A stretch of 64,000 bases of DNA from Bacillus sp. SD088. GTDB lineage: Bacteria > Bacillota > Bacilli > Bacillales > Bacillaceae_C. Of the stretch, positions 44,299 through 54,800 are shown one piece after another (within the stretch, counting starts at the first letter, position 1; each line of letters begins with the position of its first letter). Under the pieces are notes generated by a model. It had not been told where the DNA came from. It worked only from the letters and a program-made list of their open reading frames with translations, and ran no database searches. A program made the translations under genes and the position numbers. The stretch is from the NCBI RefSeq assembly GCF_017355205.1, contig NZ_JADIJK010000001.1:372001-436000 (forward strand), written 5' to 3'.

Positions 44299-44407
44299 GT
44301 AATGACCCCTCTCTTCATCATCACCCAATTTTTAAGGTCTTTCTAATGCGAGGTTCACGTGATTCGATATCAGTGCTTCAACCCCCTCTTGATGATGTAT
44401 GCCAAAG

Positions 44408-45274
44408 CTAAAATTTTTCATCCGTCGATTGGACACCAATCCAAGTATCCCTTTTTCCTAGTGCAGTTTTTCCAGCATCCAACAAGGCCATTACTTCCAA
44501 TGTCTCCTCGGACGTAACAGGAGAATCCCTTGTCTCAAAGAAAGTGAGGATTGAATCTATTAATTTAGGAAACATATCAGAACATTGGGAAATCCATACG
44601 CCCCCACCATCACCGAATTGTAAATGGGTTTGAAAATCTGCATGTTGCATTTGTGATAGCGAAGCCTGTCTACCATTTCTGTATTCAATATGAAACAAAT
44701 TGGCATGTTTCGTTGACAAGCTTTTCACATGTTTGGCCCCGATTCCCAGCAATGAAACAATCATTTCAAATTGATGCACGGCATAGTTTTTAAAAATACC
44801 CGGTCCAGTAGTCGCCACGTATTCTAGTTCCTTTTTGGTATTTTTATAATCGAATAATTCCCTGGAGAACCGCAAGGCTGAGCTAGAAAATAAAGGTGTA
44901 CTATATTGCTTAGCAAGTTTAAACATCCGCTTCCCTGTTTCTAAATCAGGAGAAAAGGTTTTATCCATATAAACAGGCTTTCCGGACATTAGCGGAATTT
45001 GTCCCAATCTTTCATGGTGTTCTGGATGATCTGGTGAAAGAACTATGAGGTAATCCGATTTCGCCACAACCTCCTCAATCGAAGTTAGTGCTTGTACCTG
45101 CTGCTCTTCACACCAGCTTGCTGTATCCAATCCACCTTCAAGGTCCGTCTCTGCCCATGCATACGCAACTTCTATTTCCCGCCCCGTTCTTTTCGCATTT
45201 TCTCTGATCCAAGTTGGATAATTGTTCGCATGCCATTCATCAAGATAAAAGTCGATAAAGCCAACCTTTTTCAT
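44408..45274 (-). CDS. Gfo/Idh/MocA-like oxidoreductase, shortened
   Basis: 288 residues with a Rossmann N-half (KKVGFIDFYLDEWHANNYPT, YLIVLSPDHPEHHERL) and the family PVYMDKTFSPD in place of the usual EKP. The glycine-rich GxGxxG loop is replaced by GFIDFYLDEWH, so classical NAD(P) binding is doubtful. It is shorter than the normal 340 residues. Its start overlaps the stop of the upstream dehydrogenase by 4 bp (ATGA), a sign of translational coupling, so the two may form a heteromer or act in sequence. Confidence 0.78.
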   Translation of the reverse strand: MKKVGFIDFYLDEWHANNYPTWIRENAKRTGREIEVAYAWAETDLEGGLDTASWCEEQQVQALTSIEEVVAKSDYLIVLSPDHPEHHERLGQIPLMSGKPVYMDKTFSPDLETGKRMFKLAKQYSTPLFSSSALRFSRELFDYKNTKKELEYVATTGPGIFKNYAVHQFEMIVSLLGIGAKHVKSLSTKHANLFHIEYRNGRQASLSQMQHADFQTHLQFGDGGGVWISQCSDMFPKLIDSILTFFETRDSPVTSEETLEVMALLDAGKTALGKRDTWIGVQSTDEKF

Positions 45275-46326
45275 AAAACAATCTCTCTCCCTTTTTCTGA
45301 AGATGTATATAAAGCCTCCATTACTTCTGAGGTGACAAGTACATTGTCTATATTTGAACGACTTTTCACGTTGCTCATAGCCGATTGAATAAACCCATCA
45401 ATCTCTTCATAGAACATATCCGTTTTGGAATAAGAGGGGATCGTTTCATACAAGACACCATCTTTAGCGGAATACACTTTAAAATCTCCGCCGTATTGCC
45501 ATTTGATACCGGCCTTATCGCCAAGAAATTCAACAAACGTTGCTGATTCTCCGATATTTTGTGCCCATGCTCCATTTAAACTGATTGTAGGTCCAGATGT
45601 CCGTATCAAACCTGTGACAAAATCGTCGACATTATAGGTTCCATTATAATCAGGCGGGCCCGCCCACATATTGATATAGGTGTAATCCTTCATATTCTTC
45701 GCCAATTCACTGTGGGCAGTTCCAGATACGGTACGTATTTCCGGTTGGCCTAAACTATAAAAAATCAAATCAAGATAATGTACACCCCAATCAATTAAGA
45801 CGCCGCCACCCGACTTGGCCTTTGTTGTAAACGGTCCGCCAAGCCCCGGGATAGAGCGGTGGGCTCGAAAAGAACAATAAACATGATACACTTTACCGAG
45901 TTCCCTATTATCAATCATATCCTTAATCTTATTGACCGCCGTGTTATAACGGTTGACCACACCAATATTCAAAATCAGGTTATTTCGGTCAGCAGCCGAT
46001 TTCATTTCATTCACTTGATCCATGTTTATAGCAGCAGGTTTTTCACATAACACATGCTTCCCTGCATCCAGGCACGCGATGGCAATCTCTGCATGTGTAT
46101 CATTTGGTGTGCAAATCGATATCGCCTCGATTTCCTCATCATTTAAAATGTCCCTGAAATTTTCCGCGGTATGAGGTACGTTGAATCTCTCTGCCAGCTT
46201 TTCGGCACGCTCAAGCCGAATATCTACAAGATATTTAATTTCTGTTTGCTCATTCTCAAAGTAAGCCTTTATATGGTTTGGTGCTATTGTTCCACAGCCA
46301 ATCACTGCTACTTTCATTTTCTTCAT
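45271..46326 (-). CDS. Gfo/Idh/MocA family sugar dehydrogenase
   Basis: 351 residues. Rossmann motif VAVIGCGTIAPNHIKAYF, EKP motif HVLCEKPAAIN near residue 96, and GGGVLIDWGVHYLDLIFYSL with the catalytic-type histidine. AATGGAGG lies 10 bp before the ATG. It sits between two orphan binding-protein genes and is coupled to a second, atypical family member. The likely role is oxidation of an imported sugar or glycoside at C3 or a similar position; this is inferred from the family. Confidence 0.9.
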   Translation of the reverse strand: MKKMKVAVIGCGTIAPNHIKAYFENEQTEIKYLVDIRLERAEKLAERFNVPHTAENFRDILNDEEIEAISICTPNDTHAEIAIACLDAGKHVLCEKPAAINMDQVNEMKSAADRNNLILNIGVVNRYNTAVNKIKDMIDNRELGKVYHVYCSFRAHRSIPGLGGPFTTKAKSGGGVLIDWGVHYLDLIFYSLGQPEIRTVSGTAHSELAKNMKDYTYINMWAGPPDYNGTYNVDDFVTGLIRTSGPTISLNGAWAQNIGESATFVEFLGDKAGIKWQYGGDFKVYSAKDGVLYETIPSYSKTDMFYEEIDGFIQSAMSNVKSRSNIDNVLVTSEVMEALYTSSEKGREIVL

Positions 46327-46416
46327 TACTAGAAAACCTCCATTTTTTGCTAATACATTCAGCTAGAGTTCCCCATAACTAAATGAGAAAAACGAGCACT
46401 TCACTTTTTTGATGCT

Positions 46417-47793
46417 CTATTGTTGGGCTTTTATCTCTTCCACAATCCCTGCATACTCCTCCCCCATTTCCCGAATATAGGTAACAACATCTTGATCAGA
46501 TGTCAAAAACTCTTCCCCTTTAGTGTTCATAAAATCGAAAAATGGCTCATCATATCTTGAATAAGGTGGTAACTCTGCTAATGTTTGCGTAAAAGGCGCC
46601 GTTGAATTGAATGTCTGATCCAAATCCTTTGTGCTATTTGCTGTAAATTGTTCAAACGCAGTTTGACTGTCAATAACAGGAGGACTCCCTGCTTGTGATA
46701 AATGAATTTGCCCCTCCTCTGATGCCAAGAAAGCAACAACCGACCAAGCTGCATCCTTATGTTCACTATGTTTTGTGATATTTAAAGGTAATGCTCCCCA
46801 CGTCGGAGCGATATCAGGAAGTTCCTCCCATGTCGGGACAGTGACCATATCAAAATTAAAGCCTTCTTCTCTTGTCAATAATTCAAACCAAGGAGCGTTC
46901 AAAATACTCATGGCAATATTACGTGGACCATCATGAAATCCATCCGGTGTATCACTTGCGTTAACAATATTCGGAATATTGCGGTACTTATCTATCAGGT
47001 CAAAAAACTTCTTTGTATTTGGATCATTAGCAAATAAAATCTCGCCTGTCTCTGCATCTGTTCCGCCAACACTTAATTGCATAAAAGGCATTGCTCCTGG
47101 GTCAATCGCTAGTCCACGATATTGAATACCATTTCGCTCCTGTGTTAACCGACCTGCTATTTCCAGTACTTCATTCCAAGTCAGCCCATCTTCAGGATAA
47201 GGTTCACCGAATAAATCAAAGATATCTTTGTTGTAAAACATTGTTCGAACACTATTTTCTACAGGTAATCCATATAAATGCCCTTCACCAGTAGGGTCAC
47301 CTGCACGTAAGTTTTCAACGATCCCTTTCTGAAAAATACTTAAATCAAATCCGGATTTTTCAATATAGTCATCAATCGGCTCTAAAAAATCAAGCGTTTT
47401 CACTAAATCTGCTCTTGGTTTTCCAATATGAATATCAGGCATGATTCCTTTAGCAAATAGTTCCTGTAATTGTTCCTCACTATCACCTCCGCTAATTAGT
47501 TCTAAAGTGATTTCAGGAAATATCTCCTCTATCTTTTCTTTATATCTTATTCTAAAAGTCTCATCGTCTATCCAAATCATCATTTTTAGTGTCACAGGGG
47601 CTCCATTATAGGTCCATGGATCAAGCAATGTATTTTTCTTTTCTCCACTTTCAGTATCTGCCATCTTTTCTCCTTGTGCTTCTTCTGAATTGACTTTCTC
47701 CCCACCTTTATCTGACGAACAACCGAAAATCATTATTACACTAAGAACAAATATCATTCCTAATAAATACCAATTCCTTATTTCCGTATTCAC
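46417..47793 (-). CDS. Extracellular sugar-binding lipoprotein (family 1), without permeases
   Basis: 458 residues from a GTG that has GGGGG 9 bp upstream; an ATG at 47814 (seven codons earlier) is open but lacks a site. Signal peptide with lipobox IFGC. Sugar-binding fold with FYNKDIFDLFGEPYPEDGLT, closely matching the 43-kb paralogue. It is the gene upstream of the Gfo/Idh/MocA pair. With no permease gene near, it may hand its ligand to another CUT1 system or act as a sensor for nearby regulation. Confidence 0.87.
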   Translation of the reverse strand: MNTEIRNWYLLGMIFVLSVIMIFGCSSDKGGEKVNSEEAQGEKMADTESGEKKNTLLDPWTYNGAPVTLKMMIWIDDETFRIRYKEKIEEIFPEITLELISGGDSEEQLQELFAKGIMPDIHIGKPRADLVKTLDFLEPIDDYIEKSGFDLSIFQKGIVENLRAGDPTGEGHLYGLPVENSVRTMFYNKDIFDLFGEPYPEDGLTWNEVLEIAGRLTQERNGIQYRGLAIDPGAMPFMQLSVGGTDAETGEILFANDPNTKKFFDLIDKYRNIPNIVNASDTPDGFHDGPRNIAMSILNAPWFELLTREEGFNFDMVTVPTWEELPDIAPTWGALPLNITKHSEHKDAAWSVVAFLASEEGQIHLSQAGSPPVIDSQTAFEQFTANSTKDLDQTFNSTAPFTQTLAELPPYSRYDEPFFDFMNTKGEEFLTSDQDVVTYIREMGEEYAGIVEEIKAQQ

Positions 47794-47973
47794 CGGCTTC
47801 ATCCCCCATAACATTTTCTAGGCATCACTAAAAAACCCAAGCATCACCAGTAAACTGAATTGAAAAATTAATCAGATAATTTTTTATGCACCACCTTGTT
47901 TGTATACAATATTATTATCCTTCCATCTATCTGTACGGTATTTCTATCATAACAAAGCTCTGTCATGAAATGT

Positions 47974-48912
47974 TTATCCCTTTTTGATGTTGTATTGTTC
48001 CTTTTTTGCACTTCCTAATAAAGCTTGGTATTCGGTTGGAGATACACCAAAGTTTTTTCGAAAGGCCTTGCTGAATGAATGAATGGATTGATATTGAAGT
48101 TTTTCTGCTACCTGTGTCACATTCCAGTCTCCGCTTTTCAGCCACTCAACGGCCTTATCAAATCGTTTACGGTTATAATACTCTTGAATCGTTATCCCCA
48201 TTTCTTTTGCAAATACACGAGACAGATACGAATAATTATAGTGTAGTTGACCTGCAATCTCTTTAAGATCACCAATTTGAAGAAGATTGGAATCGACATA
48301 ATTGATCATCCGATAGATAATTTGTTCCGTCTTATTGGTGTTCACATGAGGATCATAATCAATAGAAAAGCTCTTCTGGAAATTCCGATAGATCATGACG
48401 ATAATTTGCCGCAAATACATCCCCAGCATATGGGTAGAATATTGATCTAAACTAATCAATTCTTTAAAAATATGAATAAAAGGAAGGTCAATACTAAGAT
48501 GATCTCGTACTATAGATTGTTGTTCCTTATCAAACATCTTTTTAATAAGAAAAAGCGGATCATTTTCATCCATTCCTTTCGGAAAACCAAATCCCATATA
48601 AAAAAAGCGGAATGGATCCATTTCATCCGCTTTACCACTATGAATCTGTTCCGGTACATTTAAAATAATATCTCCCTCTCGGACCGGATAACTCTTCTTA
48701 TTCACTGTAAAAACTCCTGTCCCAGAAACAATATAGCTAATTTCATAACAAAGTTGCTTATGCTCACGAATGACATATCCCCCTTTGCAACTTAAATCAC
48801 CAATTTGATATAAGATAATCGACTCAAATGGCTGTGGATTAATAAAATAATCATGGTCAAAATGAAAGTTGGTCTTATTTTTAGAGATTGTTTCAAAATC
48901 TTCCTTTTGCAA
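47974..48912 (-). CDS. AraC family transcriptional regulator (cupin + HTH)
   Basis: 312 residues. The N-terminal cupin-like sensor is at about 30-110 (VSGTGVFTVNKKSYPVREGD), and two helix-turn-helix motifs are at about 205-300: LKEIAGQLHYNYSYLSRVFA and VTQVAEKLQYQSIHSFSKAF, ending FGVSPTEYQ. The start is TTG with AGAGGGG a few bases upstream. It lies between the orphan binding-protein group and a FAD oxidoreductase gene, all on one strand, and probably activates one or both in response to a sugar. Confidence 0.92.
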   Translation of the reverse strand: MQKEDFETISKNKTNFHFDHDYFINPQPFESIILYQIGDLSCKGGYVIREHKQLCYEISYIVSGTGVFTVNKKSYPVREGDIILNVPEQIHSGKADEMDPFRFFYMGFGFPKGMDENDPLFLIKKMFDKEQQSIVRDHLSIDLPFIHIFKELISLDQYSTHMLGMYLRQIIVMIYRNFQKSFSIDYDPHVNTNKTEQIIYRMINYVDSNLLQIGDLKEIAGQLHYNYSYLSRVFAKEMGITIQEYYNRKRFDKAVEWLKSGDWNVTQVAEKLQYQSIHSFSKAFRKNFGVSPTEYQALLGSAKKEQYNIKKG

Positions 48913-49006
48913 GTTTCCCCTCTCCCTTTAGCCTCCCACACGTCAATAGATTACGAGTTGAGAGGCTTAGTATGTCTTCATATTTTAAGTAGCGGCAAAT
49001 CAATCG

Positions 49007-50584
49007 TCATACAGAACCAATGGTCGGCCATTTAAGTTCAATCCCCTCACGCACGAGGAACATCTGAAAGTCATTTAATAACTTTTCATCATTTCGTACT
49101 TGACGGGGTATTAGATGATTTTTCAAACAATAAGCGGCCAAATATCCACTCACTTCTCCAATATTCCACTCAACGGGATGCAAGCGATAACATCCATTGG
49201 TAATATGAGTGACGCCTAAATTCTTACAGGCCGGTAACAAATTGTTGATTCTAACAGGAATAAGGCTTCCTAGTGGAATTTGAAATGGAAGACTAGAAAT
49301 ATCAATAAAGGAACGAAGTCCTGTACTCGGATGGAGATCGATACGATAACTGCCAATTCCGACACTATCCTTAAAAACCTCTGCATCGTCCTCATCCCTT
49401 ACAGCTGTGCTAATATGCTGTTCAAGAACGGTAAACTCCGCCTTGATTCTTCGTGATTCTCGTATATAAGGAAACATCGCTAATCCATCTTCAGTTCCCA
49501 CTACATCTGGTCGTAAACGCAACCCTGGATAACCTTGTTTCCCGTCAGGACGAGGTGCCTCCGTTTGCATCCAATATAGTAGTGACAGGCTCAGTTGTTT
49601 GGCACCTTCCGTATGCTTTTTCCTCTCTTCCTCACTTACATCAATAATCGGACCTAGCCAATAATCATTTTGCGGCCAATTAATAAGGGAGATATCACTG
49701 TCATACAGACCTTCCGAAAAATTAGATTGATCAATTAATCTTCGGTATTCCCAGAGAGAGAACTTGTCCTCTTCTTTAAAAAATCCATATGTAATCGGAT
49801 CTAAAGTAATGGGACTCACACCTGTCCAATTAAGCTGTTTATTCGGCCAAAACGAAGCCTGATATTGCTGCCAAAAATCATAAGCTTTTGGCTTGGGAAT
49901 CGTGAAATCTTCTCCCTCCATATAATCGATAGCAAAGCAGTGAGTAATAGCTTGCATATCCATTGGATCAGCCTCTCCCACTAAAGCATGGGGTTCACCA
50001 GTTTCCTTTTGAGATTCAGCACCTGTCACATACTCAACCCCAGCCAGCGGTAAAACATCCCCCATATCCGTTGCATCTAAAAAATAATCAGCAGTAAGTA
50101 CAAAGTTCTTGCTAGTGTATGTGTTCTCAACCTCTATTGCCGACACAGTATCTCCAGCTGTTTCCGCAGACTTTATCTTTGTTTCTTCCATAATCGTCAG
50201 TTTCCCACTATGAAGATATGGTGATAGCATATCCCGAAGAACAGCTAGCGCTACCCGTGGTTCATGTGAAACGCGACTCACACTCGCATTTCCAGGATTC
50301 AAAATGGGCATTTTTCTTGCCTCTTCACTTAACGGAAAATGATGGCGATAATACTGGCGCACATTTCCTCGAAAGCTGCGATAACTACGTGTACACCCAA
50401 ACTGTTCAATCCAACGATGTTCATCTGGTGGTACAGCTTGGTTTGTCAGCTGACCGCCAATCCATTTCGTCTCCTCTGTCATGATAACTCTACATCCCAA
50501 TTTGCACGCCGCCAAAGCGGCTGCACAACCACCTAAACTTCCACCGACAATAACGATATCCGCTGATAATTCTTGTTTAACCAT
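49007..50584 (-). CDS. FAD-dependent oxidoreductase (FAD_oxidored type)
   Basis: 525 residues. N-terminal dinucleotide fold DIVIVGGSLGGCAAALAACK, then MTEETKWIGGQLTNQAVPPD, and an ATDMGDVLPLAGVEYVTGAE segment, the pattern of the Pfam PF12831 family. A C-terminal NLLPACKNLGVTHITNG with GEVSGYLAAYCL completes the FAD site. These enzymes often stand in polysaccharide-use loci but few have known substrates. Leaderless, so cytoplasmic. AAGGAGAG precedes the ATG. Confidence 0.88.
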   Translation of the reverse strand: MVKQELSADIVIVGGSLGGCAAALAACKLGCRVIMTEETKWIGGQLTNQAVPPDEHRWIEQFGCTRSYRSFRGNVRQYYRHHFPLSEEARKMPILNPGNASVSRVSHEPRVALAVLRDMLSPYLHSGKLTIMEETKIKSAETAGDTVSAIEVENTYTSKNFVLTADYFLDATDMGDVLPLAGVEYVTGAESQKETGEPHALVGEADPMDMQAITHCFAIDYMEGEDFTIPKPKAYDFWQQYQASFWPNKQLNWTGVSPITLDPITYGFFKEEDKFSLWEYRRLIDQSNFSEGLYDSDISLINWPQNDYWLGPIIDVSEEERKKHTEGAKQLSLSLLYWMQTEAPRPDGKQGYPGLRLRPDVVGTEDGLAMFPYIRESRRIKAEFTVLEQHISTAVRDEDDAEVFKDSVGIGSYRIDLHPSTGLRSFIDISSLPFQIPLGSLIPVRINNLLPACKNLGVTHITNGCYRLHPVEWNIGEVSGYLAAYCLKNHLIPRQVRNDEKLLNDFQMFLVREGIELKWPTIGSV

Positions 50585-50740
50585 CCGTCTCTCCTTCTGT
50601 CCTCGGAATCCTATGATTTATTTTTATTCTAAAAGCAAGATGCCATTTTTATCACTTCATAAAAAATCTCAATTAAAAAAGGAAAATGAACAATAAATCC
50701 CATCAATACTAGCTTGATTAAAGCGTAAAAATTTATGGAT

Positions 50741-51601
50741 TTAATATAATTTATCTGACACTGATTTTGCTGTCTTTTTTAAGGCTTCCATAGAAGGTTC
50801 TTTTCGTTGAGTCTCTATATACCTTGTTAAAATATCTAAAATATGCATTTGGGAGATAAGAGATGAAAAGGCACCTCCGTGTAAAGGCCCTTCATTAGCT
50901 GAAGTCAGTAAAACAACTTGCGCAAACTTTGTAATGGGCGATTTAATGTAATTCGTAATACATATGACATAGGCTCCATTCTCCTTTGCAATTTCTATGG
51001 CATCAACAACATCTTTTGTACTGCCCGAAGTACTAATTCCAACCACTACATCTCTTTTTTCAGCCATAGCACAATTCATAGAGATAATATGAGAATCTGT
51101 AGCGAATTGGACGTTAAATCCTAGTCTCATAAAGCGATAATATGCTTGCTGTGCCATAATTCCCGACGCACCTACACCAAAGAAATAAATTTTCCTTCCA
51201 TTTATTATTGCTTTCGACGCCTCTTCAATATGCTCAGTTTGTATAAGTTTCAATGTACTTTGTAAAGTTTCGCTATTATCTAGTGTTACCTTACGGGCTA
51301 AGAAATCAATACTATCAGTTTCTTCCAATTCTCCTTGCTGTTTTTGATTTGAAACTGCCTCACTTTGGGCCAAAGATAATTTAAAGTCTTGATATCCCTT
51401 GTATCCAAGTTTTCTACAAAAACGAATAACTGTCGTCTCACCAACATCTGCATGTTCTGCAAGATCGGATACTGACCAATAGACTGATTCTTTCAAATGA
51501 CCTTTTACTATATCGGCTACCTTTTGTTCAGATTTGGTCAATGATTTGTAAATACTTGCTATCATGACGTCTGGACTAATCGAATGATTTAATTTATTCA
51601 T
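50741..51601 (-). CDS. MurR/RpiR family transcriptional regulator
   Basis: 286 residues: an N-terminal HTH_6 domain (SVSDLAEHADVGETTVIRFC, then RKLGYKGYQDFKLSLAQ) and a SIS sugar-phosphate-binding domain from about residue 125 (FFGVGASGIMAQQAYYRF, VVVGISTSGSTKDVVDAIEI). It responds to a phosphorylated sugar. AGGGGG precedes the ATG. It lies between the FAD oxidoreductase and the secreted GH20/DUF4855 genes and may control either. Confidence 0.93.
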   Translation of the reverse strand: MNKLNHSISPDVMIASIYKSLTKSEQKVADIVKGHLKESVYWSVSDLAEHADVGETTVIRFCRKLGYKGYQDFKLSLAQSEAVSNQKQQGELEETDSIDFLARKVTLDNSETLQSTLKLIQTEHIEEASKAIINGRKIYFFGVGASGIMAQQAYYRFMRLGFNVQFATDSHIISMNCAMAEKRDVVVGISTSGSTKDVVDAIEIAKENGAYVICITNYIKSPITKFAQVVLLTSANEGPLHGGAFSSLISQMHILDILTRYIETQRKEPSMEALKKTAKSVSDKLY

Positions 51602-51806
51602 CTTATCCCCCTGCTTTTACTTATTTTCTATATAAAAAGAAAGTTAAGGAAAATAGAGAATTATTCCACTCCCATTAGATATATAGGATTATAACTCCAT
51701 TTTAGATTTACTCAGAGCTTTTGTAAAGATGATACTTAGAATTGATAATTAGAATATTTGTTATACAATCAATAACAAACAGCAATACAGATCAACATAA
51801 TAGCAA

Positions 51807-51841
51807 GCAGTTGAAAGGACATTTTCTGTCTTTTTAACTGC
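51807..51841 (-). terminator. Stem-loop after the GH20 gene
   Basis: GCAGTTGAAAGGACA pairs with TGTCTTTTTAACTGC (51807-51821 with 51827-51841, two mismatches) some 40 bases past the stop. The T-run is moderate. Confidence 0.6.
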
Positions 51842-51882
51842 CTGTCATATTTTAATCCTGTTTTATTGATCGAAATGATTCG

Positions 51883-54800
51883 TCACTTGTCTAGTAACTC
51901 ATCAGCATCTCTTTTTAGTAATTGATAGGCTTCTTCGGAAACCAACTCGCTGTCCTTCTGATGCTTCAATAATATTTGAAATCCTTTCATATGTTTGATC
52001 ACTTTATCCACCAACATTTTTTCTTCATAATGATGTACGGAGGATAAGTGAATCGTTAAAGATTGAACGGCGTCTTCACTTTTAAAATGACCTTCTTTAT
52101 GGAGGAGCTCTACACGTTCGATCATACTAGTAGCGGTGATCGGAGATTTATACTTCAGTCCTTTGTGAGCTGTATTTAAATCGGATAATTGTTGATCAAG
52201 CTCTGCTTGCGTAGCATCCACTTTATTCAGCGTTTTTTCTGTTGCTTGCAAAGCTTCATATAATGCCTGCCAGCTTTCTTCTGTATATTTGTCCTTATTC
52301 AGGTTTTCGTCCTGAATTTGTACCATTCGATTTTTTATGGCTGATTTATTACCAATCTTATTTTCACTGTTAAACACTTCAAATTCTGAGAAAGAATAAC
52401 CAAAAATTGTCTCTCTTTCTATCCCTTGAAATTTCACATATCGCGCTTTTATGGGATCAAAAGAAATCTCTTCTCGTCCCCCTTTCCCCATAATAATCCC
52501 ATCATTTTCTTGTGTTACATTCGTCCATTGTTCCTTATCCTCCGAGACGAGAATTTTGTATTTTTTACCGTAAGCCGTTTGCCAGTTAATTGTAACTTTA
52601 TCAATCTTCGTTACTTCATCAAGGTCTACTAAGAACCAGGCATCGTCTACATATTCACTGGACCATCTAGTATCCCCTTTTCCATCTACTGCTTTATCTG
52701 GAGTATACGTAGAAGCTTCAGGTTGTGATGATTCGGCCATTTTATTTAAGGCTAGATTTCCGTGTAAATTAAAAGTAGTGTTATAGATTTTTACATTATC
52801 TATTACACCCTTAAATCCATTTGACCGTCCCCCGATTATTTCGAGAGGTAAAATGAAGGTTTCGAGCTTTCCTCCGACTTTATTCAGACTTTGCGTGTAT
52901 TCGCTGCCATTAACAAAAAGTGTCGTCCCCTCGCTATCTCCTGTTAATAATAGATGTGTCCATTGTTCAGGAGACATTTTATAATCAAACACACTATCGT
53001 AACCTTCTTTTGAAAAACCAAGTTTTTCAGTTTCTCCCTGAGTCAATTTTAGTTGTCCTTCCGGTGACTCCATCAGTACAGCGTCATTTGGATTATCTTT
53101 ATCCGGTTTTATCCACATGGATAAAGTCCAATTAAATCCCAAAGATCGTAACGGTGTTTGAATATAACTTTTGCCACCATTCACCCTCATCCCTTGTCCG
53201 AAAATTCCATCAGTATATTCAACATTTTTACCGTTGGCATCAAAACCATTTTCTGTTGAATCCTTTAGATTTCCTTCAAAAAGATAATGAAGAACTTCCC
53301 CATTTTTCTCCTTCGTCTCCATTTCATGGGATAAATGGACATTCGGGGCATCACCAATTTGTGCTGCATAATCCTCAAATTGGTGAAAACTTCTATCCCC
53401 TTTCATACCTGACCACATTTTTTCTGTTAAAACTTGCATAGCCGGCAAAATTCGATGATGTGAATCCGCCATTGACAAGCCTTTTTCCACAGATACATCA
53501 TTCCAAAAGGCAAACATTGCCCCTTTCAGCTTAGGATGACCAAATGGCAATACAGTATCGTCCCATTGATTCGGCTCCCAGCTTTCATAAAAGTATCCAA
53601 CATTTAAATAATCCTGATATAATTGAGGTACAATATATAATTGGTTTGTATTCACATTCACTATATCGTACCCAAGATCGATTGCTTGCTGGGGACCACC
53701 ATAAGGTACATACCAAATATCCATTGTCGCATCATTGCTAATGGAAGTATCCCCATCATACATCGTCAAACCACCCCATAGACGTGGATGTTTACCTTTA
53801 CTATTTATATGCTTTATAAGGGTATCCGTATATTTCCGAAATATTTCTACATTACCACCCCAATATTCATCAGTACCAATATGCACATCAGGCCCTATGA
53901 AGGTAGGATGATCCCCGTCTATATATTCATTAAATAATTCTTTCACAAAATTTACTGTTTCTGGTTTCGTGATATCTAATTCTCCATCCTTACCTAATGA
54001 CGGATCAAAATCAACAAATGCTCCAGAATGGCCTGGTGTATCGATCTCTGGGACAACATTAATCCCATATTCCATTCCAAGTTGTTGAAGTTCTCTAAAT
54101 TCCTCTTTCGTGTAGTAACCATCTTCACTTGCTAAACCAGGATATTTCTCACTTTCCAAACGAAATGCGGATTTTTTACCATTAGGGAATGGCGTTCCAA
54201 CATTATCATTTAAGTGAATTTGAAGGCGATTCATTTTATAAAAGGACATTTGCTTTATATAATCCCTTAAAAAATCAATGGTATAAAACTTCCGAGCAAC
54301 ATCAAGCATAAAGCCTCGATCCGTGTACTTGGGATAATCTCTTATCAGCCCTTTAGGGATATAATAGGAATCATCTTGCATGATGATTTGAAGTAGAGTT
54401 CTTGTCCCATAGAATACCCCTTGAGGGTCAACAGATGTCATAGAAATATAATCATTTATCTCCATCATATACCCCTCTTCACCGAGATCACTCAATGAAT
54501 CATCTATTGAAAGGTAAATGTCTCCTGACTCAGGTGTACCATAGGCAATATCTAACATTAAATCTGTAGCAGCTTTAACGTCACTTTGTGTTATTTCAGC
54601 CACTTTTTGTAAATGCTGTTGATCCTTTGGATTTACAATAATTTTAGATGAATTTGTTAAAGTTAAGTCCCCCTTTCCCCCTAACCACTCACGTATCGAA
54701 GGGATGACATCTGGTTCAGGATTTAGATCCTCTGTTTGTGAATGTTGTCCGGGAACATCCACTAGAATATTGTCAATCACATACTCATCGGGATCACTCT

